A stretch of 11,651 nt of DNA from Bdellovibrionales bacterium (GTDB taxonomy: Bacteria > Bdellovibrionota > UBA2361 > JAGRAS01), in the NCBI GenBank assembly GCA_020434465.1, contig JAGRAS010000021.1, forward strand, positions 1 through 11,651, read 5' to 3'. This document shows, piece after piece, positions 1 through 5,104 of the stretch (its first letter is position 1; each line of letters opens with the position of its first letter). The translations under genes were made by a program, and so were the position numbers. The notes below the pieces were generated by a model that worked only from the letters and a program-made list of their open reading frames with translations, made no database searches and was not told the origin of the DNA.

Positions 1-796
1 CTTTACCTTTTTCAACCACAGTAAAATTAGTACAACCATTTTTTTGTACTAGATTTATTGCTTGAAGATCAGCAGCTTTGCTAAAGCCATAGCTAACTTT
101 TCTACCTTGATAATTTGCTGAGATCCGTGAAGTGACTTCATCATCGATGCAGAACACTGCCAAACCATAAAAGGGTACAGAGTTCGCAAACTTTTCAAAA
201 GAAAACACTAGGTCATCAAAAGACTCATATGCTTCCATATGCTCAGAATCAACATTTGTTATCACAGCAATTGTTGGTTTAAGTAACAAGAAACTCCGAT
301 CACTTTCATCTGATTCTGCAACTAAGAAATCCCCCTTTCCTAACTTACCACCAGAGCCATGCGATTTAACTTGACCACCAATTATGACAGTCGGATCCAT
401 ATTAGCAGCTTCGAGAATAGCCGCCGTTAAACTTGTTGTTGTAGTTTTTCCATGCGAACCAGCAACAGCAACCCCATATTTCAATCGCATAAGTTCAGCT
501 AAAACTTCTGCGCGACGCACAATCGGAATTTGCCTTTGCCTTGCTTCAGTTAGCTCAGGGTTATCTTGCGAAACAGCGGAAGAATAGACCAACAGTGATG
601 CATCTACTGGCAAATTATCTGCCTTATGGCCGAGTTTAATCTGCGCTCCAAGTTTTATGAGCCGGTCTACCACAGTAGAACCACGTAGATCAGACCCCGA
701 AACTTTAAATCCAGAGTTTAACAAAATTTCAGCAATACCTGACATCCCAGTACCGCCGATACCGACAAAATGAAAGTGGAGATTTGGATTATACAT
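1..796 (-). CDS. murC: UDP-N-acetylmuramate--L-alanine ligase (MurC), N-terminal part, cut by window edge
   Basis: MurC adds L-alanine to UDP-N-acetylmuramic acid using ATP, the first amino-acid step of cytoplasmic peptidoglycan precursor synthesis. Reading the minus strand from ATG at 796 gives 265 uninterrupted codons running off the left edge, against about 450-490 residues for the whole enzyme. Visible are the N-terminal nucleotide-binding loop GIGGTGMSG (residues 12-20), the ATP P-loop GSHGKTTTT (113-121), the AESDESD segment (160-166) and TNVDSEHMEAY (180-190), all typical of MurC within the Mur ligase family. The ATG lies ten residues before the glycine loop, as expected. No Shine-Dalgarno sequence precedes it; the leader is A/U-rich. 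It is divergent from the methyltransferase gene, so its promoter must lie in 797-971 if it is not read through from elsewhere. The fold, motifs and start are clear; the C-terminal domain is outside the window. Confidence 0.96.
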   Translation of the reverse strand, partial: MYNPNLHFHFVGIGGTGMSGIAEILLNSGFKVSGSDLRGSTVVDRLIKLGAQIKLGHKADNLPVDASLLVYSSAVSQDNPELTEARQRQIPIVRRAEVLAELMRLKYGVAVAGSHGKTTTTSLTAAILEAANMDPTVIIGGQVKSHGSGGKLGKGDFLVAESDESDRSFLLLKPTIAVITNVDSEHMEAYESFDDLVFSFEKFANSVPFYGLAVFCIDDEVTSRISANYQGRKVSYGFSKAADLQAINLVQKNGCTNFTVVEKGK

Positions 797-834
797 TTAA
801 TTGAATAAAGATTAATATTAAATATGATCTATAG

Positions 835-882
835 CCAGCGAAAGAAGGTCTATGCCTTAACGGTAAAACCTAATTTCGCTGG
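835..882 (-). promoter_or_regulatory. Nested inverted repeat, candidate structured 5' leader of murC
   Basis: A 9-bp perfect inverted repeat (CCAGCGAAA at 835-843, TTTCGCTGG at 874-882) encloses two small hairpins: AAGG/CCTT with a 6-base loop (845-858) and GGT/ACC with a 3-base loop (862-870). The result is a three-way junction. With the predicted murC promoter the transcript would start inside the outer stem, at about its second to fourth base, so roughly 6-8 bp of it would form at the extreme 5' end of the mRNA. The rest of the leader is A/U-rich and unstructured. No known riboswitch class was recognised. It could instead act as DNA (a cruciform or operator in a divergent promoter region) or be a small dispersed repeat with other copies outside the window. 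Confidence 0.4.
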
Positions 883-885
883 GTA

Positions 886-914
886 ATTATAATGAAAAAA
901 CCACCCATTGTCAC
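886..914 (-). promoter_or_regulatory. Predicted sigma70-type promoter of murC
   Basis: On the minus strand a -35 element GTGACA (914-909, five of six to TTGACA) is separated by exactly 17 bases from a perfect -10 element TATAAT (891-886). Transcription would begin near 880-878 and leave a leader of about 83 nt before the murC ATG. This is the best promoter match in the window. The -10 is part of an ATTATAAT stretch that also reads TATAAT on the plus strand (888-893), but no -35 is spaced correctly for that direction. Confidence 0.6.
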
Positions 915-971
915 CTTTATGCTCTGGCTGGATTCTGCTAAGCTCAGGCAAAATTATTCGAGATTTGTTAA

Positions 972-1700
972 ATGCTCGCACAAGACCAGGAACCAATTAA
1001 TTCAAGCAATTCTATAAAAAGCGTGGCTGAACGTTATCAACAAAAAAACTTTGTTGGCTCAAGTCACGCCTGGGCACATCAGCAATTAGATCAGATAGAT
1101 AAAAATATACGAGTTTTAGATATTGGCCCAGCCATGGGATTGATGGGCGAGTACTTGAAGAAAAAAGGTGTTAAAGAACTCTATGCTGTAGAGATAGATG
1201 CTGAGACAAGAGCTAGAATTACTGAAATCTATACTCAAGTCGAAGCAACAATAGATCCTTTTAAAGATAAAAAGTTTGATTTAGTGCTTATGCTAGACGT
1301 ACTTGAGCATATGACAGATCCATTTGAATTTTTAGAAAGTTTAATGCCAATGCTTGCTGACGATGCAAGTATTTTAATTTCGCTTCCAAATGTGGCTCAT
1401 TGGTCCGTTAGACTTCCTTTGCTGTTTGGCGTGTTCAACTATTATGATAGAGGAATCCAAGATCGCACCCACTATCAGTGGTTTACCAGAAAACGCGCTA
1501 AAGATCTTATCAAAGCAACTGGGAAATTAAGAATTGATAACGAAAGCTCTTCAATTGAACCTATTGAGTTTATATTACCAAGATTTATATGGAATAATTT
1601 TATTTTTGAATATTGCTCTAAGCTAAGAGTTAAATTAGCTGAACTATTACCAGGTTTTTTTGCCTATCAGCATCTTTTGAAGTGCAAGAAAATTAAATGA
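972..1700 (+). CDS. Class I SAM-dependent methyltransferase (Methyltransf_23-like)
   Basis: A 242-residue cytoplasmic methyltransferase of the Rossmann-type class I fold. Motif I is VLDIGPAMG (residues 48-56), the acidic ribose-binding strand is YAVEID (71-76) and the post-motif LMLDVLEH lies at 106-113. The segment ISLPNVAHWSVRLPLL (136-151) followed by YDRGIQDRTHYQWFT (158-172) is a signature of a subfamily often found near cell-surface glycan genes, which suggests a sugar or other small-molecule substrate; no glycosyltransferase is nearby, so the substrate is unknown. A TAA directly precedes the ATG in frame (969-971), so the gene cannot start further upstream, and the Shine-Dalgarno is weak. 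It shares an ATGA overlap with xth, so the two are probably translationally coupled. Family assignment is firm, substrate is not. Confidence 0.85.
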   Translation: MLAQDQEPINSSNSIKSVAERYQQKNFVGSSHAWAHQQLDQIDKNIRVLDIGPAMGLMGEYLKKKGVKELYAVEIDAETRARITEIYTQVEATIDPFKDKKFDLVLMLDVLEHMTDPFEFLESLMPMLADDASILISLPNVAHWSVRLPLLFGVFNYYDRGIQDRTHYQWFTRKRAKDLIKATGKLRIDNESSSIEPIEFILPRFIWNNFIFEYCSKLRVKLAELLPGFFAYQHLLKCKKIK

Positions 1701-2497
1701 GTCGCAATAAAAAAGTTAAACTTATTTGTTGGAATGTTAACGGGCTTCGAGCAATATATAAAAAAAATTTCAAACAATTTCTAAGTCGTCAAAAAGCCGA
1801 TGTTATCTGCATTCAAGAAACAAAATCTTGGATGGATCAGCTAGAAGAATCGCAAATCAATCCTGCTAAATATAATGGATATTTTTCAGAAGCAGAAAAG
1901 AAAGGTTACTCTGGTACAGCCACCTTCGTACATCAAGACCACAATGTTTTGGCTTATGAAAAGCAATTAAATTTGCCTCACTTTGATAAAGAAGGCAGAT
2001 TCTTGGTTACCAGACATAAAAACTTCGATCTCTATAACTGTTATTTTCCCTCTGGCTCATCTGGTGATCTAAGACAAGCCTTTAAATACGATTTCTTAGA
2101 TGCCTTCTATAATCATCTGAAAAATTTGCCAAAGAAGAAAAGAGAAAGGCTTATTATTTGTGGAGATTATAATATATGCCATAAAGAAATAGATATCCAT
2201 CATCCTAAAGAAGCTGAGAGGCTTGAATTATCCGGATTTCTACCAGCAGAAAGAGAATGGATGGACGAATTTGCTGAACTCGGATTTATCGATGCATATC
2301 GGTATATTAATGGCGAAAAGAAAGACTGCTATACATGGTGGTCATATAGAGGAGGTGCAAGACAAAAAAATCTTGGTTGGAGGATTGATTATTTTTTCGT
2401 AGGGAAAGCTTTAAAAAAGAATATAAAGCAAGCCAAAATTCTTTCTCAAACTACAGGCTCAGATCACTGCCCAATTAGCCTAGAGCTAGAGTTTTAA
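1697..2497 (+). CDS. xth: Exodeoxyribonuclease III / class II AP endonuclease
   Basis: A 266-residue base-excision-repair nuclease, the usual length for the exonuclease III/ExoA/APE1 family. It cuts 5' to abasic sites and trims blocked 3' ends using a divalent metal. All family motifs are in order: WNVNGLRA with N13, QETK with E41, YSGTATF (71-77), YFPSGSSG (116-123), GDYNICHKEIDIHHPK with D157 and N159, the lesion-loop region YTWWSYRGGARQKNLGWRIDYFF with D231, and the terminal SDH with D256/H257. Nothing catalytic is missing. The start overlaps the methyltransferase stop by 4 bp (ATGA); a weak AAGAAA lies upstream. No functional link to its neighbours is evident beyond co-transcription. Confidence 0.95.
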   Translation: MSRNKKVKLICWNVNGLRAIYKKNFKQFLSRQKADVICIQETKSWMDQLEESQINPAKYNGYFSEAEKKGYSGTATFVHQDHNVLAYEKQLNLPHFDKEGRFLVTRHKNFDLYNCYFPSGSSGDLRQAFKYDFLDAFYNHLKNLPKKKRERLIICGDYNICHKEIDIHHPKEAERLELSGFLPAEREWMDEFAELGFIDAYRYINGEKKDCYTWWSYRGGARQKNLGWRIDYFFVGKALKKNIKQAKILSQTTGSDHCPISLELEF

Positions 2498-2534
2498 TCT
2501 ACCCCGCCTTCTTCTTGCTTGGTATGCTTAAAGT

Positions 2535-2909
2535 ATGAAAATGTGCACACAAATCGCATTCGTTGGCTTAGGCGGTCTTTTAGGTAGCATTGCAAGATAC
2601 CTAGTTTTTATTTCAATTACCGGACTATCTTTGTTTGGCTCTCATGGCTTAGTAACCGCAAATGCTACCGGATCTTTCCTAGCTGGTCTTTCTTTGCCTT
2701 GGATAATAAATAATGATAGTTGGCGATTATTTTTTGGAGTGGGATTTCTTGGAAGCTTCACTACAATGTCTGCCTTTAGTATTTCAGCAGTTGAGATGTT
2801 AAAGTTGAGCAAAACTCCGATTGCATTAAGTACAATTTTTCTGCACTTAGTATTATGTATCTCAGTTTGTGCACTTGGATTAATTGTTGGAACTCGATTT
2901 AAAGTTTAG
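2535..2909 (+). CDS. crcB: Fluoride ion channel CrcB/Fluc
   Basis: A 124-residue, four-helix inner-membrane protein of the CrcB/Fluc family, which forms antiparallel dimers and lets fluoride leave the cell. Visible signatures are GGLLGSIARY (13-22) with the conserved Arg, the helix-2 NATGSFLAGL (43-52) with the pore Asn, and the helix-3 break GFLGSFTTMSAF (71-82). In most relatives the last motif reads TTFSTF; here the first Phe of the 'Phe box' is Met. Length and hydrophobic pattern are normal. It lies 37 bp after xth and 3 bp before the TatB-like gene. The short upstream gap shows no recognisable fluoride riboswitch. An in-frame ATG six bases downstream is an alternative start. Confidence 0.92.
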   Translation: MKMCTQIAFVGLGGLLGSIARYLVFISITGLSLFGSHGLVTANATGSFLAGLSLPWIINNDSWRLFFGVGFLGSFTTMSAFSISAVEMLKLSKTPIALSTIFLHLVLCISVCALGLIVGTRFKV

Positions 2910-2912
2910 TTT

Positions 2913-3194
2913 ATGTTTGGAATCAGCATACCAGAGCTTTTACTAGTTTTTTTTATTGTATTACTTGTTTTCGGCCCTGATAAACTCCCTGAAATTGCGC
3001 GAACATTAGGAAAGTGGACAGCAAAATTCAGAAAAACTTCAGATGATATTCGCAGAGAGGTTTACAATTCAATTTATGAGCCAGCCAAGGATTTTTCAAA
3101 TCGTAGCGACCCAAAAAAAATTATTTCAGAAATTGAGACTGACATCAAAAAAGACTTTAACAAAATAACTGCTAAATCTTCTGAGGAACAATGA
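2913..3194 (+). CDS. tatB: Sec-independent (Tat) translocase subunit, TatB-like
   Basis: A 93-residue Tat subunit of the TatA/TatB family, acting in the inner membrane with TatC to export folded twin-arginine precursors. It has one short N-terminal transmembrane helix (about residues 5-20) with Glu8, then the hinge FGPDKLPE (20-27), an amphipathic helix TLGKWTAKFRKTSDDIRREV and a charged tail. Glu at position 8 and the GPxKLPE hinge fit TatB better than TatA, which usually has a FG-T/S-KKL hinge; short TatA/B proteins can be hard to separate. It follows crcB by 3 bp and overlaps tatC by 4 bp, so it is surely co-expressed with tatC. No Shine-Dalgarno is evident. No second TatA-type gene is in the window. 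Confidence 0.85.
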   Translation: MFGISIPELLLVFFIVLLVFGPDKLPEIARTLGKWTAKFRKTSDDIRREVYNSIYEPAKDFSNRSDPKKIISEIETDIKKDFNKITAKSSEEQ

Positions 3195-3919
3195 GCATAG
3201 ATTCCAAAGAAAATATGCACTTTCTTGAACACTTAAACGAACTAAGGAAGCGCTTAATTTTTATTATTATTGCTATTACTATAACAAGCTGTTTATCTTT
3301 TTTATTTTCACAAGAGATTTTTGAATTTTTAACTAAACCCTATCACGATGCATTTACAGGAAACTATCTAATTGGAACTGGTCCTGCCGAGGCTTTCTTG
3401 CTTAAACTCAAAAGTGCAATCTTGTTTGGCTTAATAATTGGCAGTCCCTTTATTTTTTTACAACTTTGGTTATTCATCTCTCCTGCCCTGCATCAAAATG
3501 AAAGAATATTTGCGGCTCCATTTATAATCACAGCCTCCTGCTTGTTTATTGGAGGAGTATATTTTTGCTATATTGCAGTTTTGCCTTTTGCATTTGAATT
3601 TTTTAAAGCTGAATACGCATCTATTGGCTTAACTCCAACTATCCGCATAAGTGAGTATTTTAGTATCAGCGTTCAAGCTATGGTTGGCTTCGGAGTGGTA
3701 TTTGAAACTCCTGTGTTAGCATTTTTCCTCGGAAAACTAGGGATTTTAAGCTCTCAAGCTTTAATGAATGCTGGTCGTTATGCAATAGTAGGGATCTTTC
3801 TGATTTCAGCTATTCTAACACCACCAGATGTAATTACCCAATTGCTAATGGCGGGACCTTTATTGATATTATATGCATTGAGCATAGTCATCGTAAAGTT
3901 TGTTGAGCCAAAATCTTGA
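3191..3919 (+). CDS. tatC: Twin-arginine translocase subunit TatC
   Basis: A 242-residue, six-helix inner-membrane protein that is the signal-peptide receptor of the Tat system. The cytoplasmic N-terminus carries FLEHLNELRKRL (11-22) with the conserved Glu13. The first cytoplasmic loop has ISPALHQNER (96-105) with the Glu104 used in signal-peptide recognition, followed by GFGVVFETPV (166-175) with the conserved membrane Glu172, and the C-terminal LTPPDVITQ (209-217). Length is typical. The ATG overlaps the TatB-like stop (ATGA) and is preceded by GAGGA (3183-3187), the clearest Shine-Dalgarno of the plus-strand run. The gene pair forms at least part of a Tat operon; TatA must be encoded elsewhere or its role filled by the TatB-like subunit. 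Confidence 0.97.
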   Translation: MSIDSKENMHFLEHLNELRKRLIFIIIAITITSCLSFLFSQEIFEFLTKPYHDAFTGNYLIGTGPAEAFLLKLKSAILFGLIIGSPFIFLQLWLFISPALHQNERIFAAPFIITASCLFIGGVYFCYIAVLPFAFEFFKAEYASIGLTPTIRISEYFSISVQAMVGFGVVFETPVLAFFLGKLGILSSQALMNAGRYAIVGIFLISAILTPPDVITQLLMAGPLLILYALSIVIVKFVEPKS

Positions 3920-3951
3920 TTCCAATAACTTCAGTTGAGCACCTTTTGTAA

Positions 3952-4875
3952 ATGAACGAAGATTTTTTAGATATTTTTTCCAAAAACGATCCTACTTGGA
4001 AACGAGCAATGTTAGTTGCCAGAAAAATCTTAAAACTAAATACTCAATCTTGGCAATTAATTAAATCCGGCTGGCTTGGCTCAAGTACAGCAAATGATTT
4101 TAAAAAAATTCTTTCTTTTAGTGAACTAAATCCTAACTGCCTTATTACTGCTTCTGGCATGAATACACCTGAATTTGATAAGAATGCTGATACCCTCGAA
4201 CATTCAATTAATTTTCTTGGCAGTAGGTACTCAGCAGTTATTCTAGCAATAAATTACACTTGCAACAGAGTAATTAAAAGTAAACCTAAAAGCCATTGGA
4301 AAAATATCTTTGAAGATATGATTAATACTATAGAAATAGGATATTTGTTGGGAGCAAAATGTAAAGAAATTGGCCTAGAAGGCGGTGCTTTAATGGGCTT
4401 TGCAAGAGCGGCCGGACTTGGGCTTTTACTTGCAGATAATTTTGATACATTTAAAAAATGGCACTCAATGACAGGTGGCTTTGAAAATAGAGAATTACAA
4501 ATTGAACTTTTTGGATGTGAGGCTTACCAAGCATCATCATTTGCTCTGCAAGTACTTGGCTTTGGACCCGAAGTTGCGCTTGGCGCTGCTTTAGGCACGG
4601 GAAAACTTTCTCCTGATCACGTTTCCTATCCAAGAGAAGTCTTAATGTGGAGAGCTGCGTTTGAATGGATAGAAGCTCTAAAATCCGGCAAAGCATTCCC
4701 TGAAAAAAGAACTATAAAAAACTTTTTCCCTGAACTAGTTCCACCAACAGGTAATGAAAAAAACTTGAATCTTGAAGCCCTTTATAGTGAAGTTGCAAAT
4801 GTTAAAAGAAATGGTTGCAAGTGGGTCTGGCATCTTCCAAAATCAAGTTACGAAGAAACTTCAAAACTAATTTAA
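3952..4875 (+). CDS. HDOD-like domain protein
   Basis: A 307-residue soluble protein with no signal peptide or membrane segment. Residues about 50-215 follow the HDOD pattern: TLEHSINFLG (81-90, matching the family's 'ieHAInfLG'), a Trp in the following helix region (W116), GFARAAGLGLLL (149-160) where the family has its central 'aGLLHdiG' helix, and E..LFGCEAYQASSFALQVLGFGPEV (185-207) matching 'E...fG.dH.evGa.LL..WglP..i'. The His-Asp metal pair of true HD phosphohydrolases is absent, as usual for HDOD proteins. HDOD domains act in signalling or scaffolding, often with regulators of cyclic-di-GMP or stress; no partner domain is fused here. The assignment rests on pattern memory, not a search. 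It starts 32 bp after tatC and is the last gene of the plus-strand run. Confidence 0.6.
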   Translation: MNEDFLDIFSKNDPTWKRAMLVARKILKLNTQSWQLIKSGWLGSSTANDFKKILSFSELNPNCLITASGMNTPEFDKNADTLEHSINFLGSRYSAVILAINYTCNRVIKSKPKSHWKNIFEDMINTIEIGYLLGAKCKEIGLEGGALMGFARAAGLGLLLADNFDTFKKWHSMTGGFENRELQIELFGCEAYQASSFALQVLGFGPEVALGAALGTGKLSPDHVSYPREVLMWRAAFEWIEALKSGKAFPEKRTIKNFFPELVPPTGNEKNLNLEALYSEVANVKRNGCKWVWHLPKSSYEETSKLI

Positions 4876-4892
4876 GCAAAAAATAGTTAAAT

Positions 4893-4922
4893 TTCGTATA
4901 AATTTACTACGAATATTTCGTA
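4893..4922. promoter_or_regulatory. Palindromic operator-like site with a third half-site
   Basis: A perfect 6-3-6 palindrome, TACGAA-TAT-TTCGTA, lies at 4908-4922, and a third half-site TTCGTA lies at 4893-4898 in the same orientation as the right arm. The surrounding sequence is an imperfect direct repeat (ATTTCGTA..AATT..ACT) in two tandem copies (about 4891-4908 and 4915-4930). It has no T-tract, so it is not a terminator. It sits about 27-56 bp upstream of the putative small-RNA promoter, where an activator or repressor could bind. No known regulator's consensus was recognised with confidence. Confidence 0.4.
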
Positions 4923-4948
4923 AATTACTGAAATCTTATGAGTTTTTA

Positions 4949-4977
4949 TTGACCACTTTATTAACAAGTGAGATCAT
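4949..4977 (+). promoter_or_regulatory. Possible sigma70 promoter of the candidate small RNA
   Basis: TTGACC (4949-4954, five of six to consensus) and GATCAT (4972-4977, four of six) are separated by 17 bases. Transcription would start near 4984. The spacer contains a short dyad, CACTT/AAGTG. The -10 is mediocre, so the call depends mostly on its position upstream of the structured, terminated segment. Confidence 0.35.
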
Positions 4978-4983
4978 TAAAGT

Positions 4984-5103
4984 AGTAAGTCAAACCTCTC
5001 ACGTTAAGTCTTCCCTCCCCAGTACTTAGCTTCCCGAATGGCTTATTGTATGAGGTTTCTTATAGAATGGGGCATCTGCTGAAAGGTAGATGCCGTTTTT
5101 TTT
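4984..5103 (+). ncRNA. Candidate small RNA with C-rich hairpin loop
   Basis: Between the HDOD and VWA genes lies a segment of about 120 nt with promoter-like sequence upstream and a strong intrinsic terminator at its end. It folds plausibly: AAACCTC (4992-4998) pairs with GAGGTTT (5052-5058), enclosing a 7-bp hairpin GTTAAGT/ACTTAGC (5003-5009 with 5024-5030, one G-U pair) whose 14-nt loop contains CUUCCCUCCCC; the terminator hairpin closes the 3' end. Exposed CU-rich loops of this kind occur in trans-acting small RNAs that pair with G-rich ribosome-binding sites. No long open frame is present. It matched none of tmRNA, SRP RNA, RNase P or 6S RNA by eye. The alternative is simply a long 3' UTR of the upstream operon. 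Confidence 0.42.
5071..5103 (+). terminator. Strong Rho-independent terminator
   Basis: A 9-bp stem, GGCATCTGC (5071-5079) with GTAGATGCC (5086-5094) including one G-U pair, has a 6-base loop and is followed by one G and eight Ts (5096-5103). It ends transcription of the plus-strand run or of the candidate small RNA, just before the convergent VWA gene stop. On the minus strand the stem is not followed by a T-tract, so it should act mainly in the plus direction. Confidence 0.9.
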
Positions 5104-5104
5104 T

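Noticed and set aside
384..587. 67-codon plus-strand open frame
   Set aside because: It lies wholly antisense to murC, whose motifs are intact on the minus strand.
835..882. Integron attC site
   Set aside because: The nested inverted repeat lacks the GTTRRRY/RYYYAAC core sites, and no integrase or cassette genes are present.
892..1017. 41-codon plus-strand open frame beginning MKKPPIVTFM in the murC/methyltransferase gap
   Set aside because: It overlaps the methyltransferase start in another frame, its ATG overlaps the TATAAT box, it has no Shine-Dalgarno and the protein resembles nothing known.
2498..2534. Fluoride riboswitch before crcB
   Set aside because: The 37-bp gap is too short and shows no pseudoknot-forming conserved segments; crcB seems to be read from the upstream operon.
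4451..4696. 81-codon minus-strand open frame inside the HDOD-like gene
   Set aside because: It is antisense to a longer, family-like protein and shows no recognisable motif.
5038..5082. 14-codon open frame inside the candidate small RNA (MAYCMRF...)
   Set aside because: It is very short, has no ribosome-binding site and runs into the terminator stem; chance is the simplest explanation.
4876..5104. 6S RNA, SRP RNA, tmRNA or tRNA in the convergent gap
   Set aside because: No SRP tetraloop/GGAAG signature, no T-loop GTTCGAAtc or acceptor stem, no tag peptide frame, and no 6S-like long bulged helix could be found by eye.
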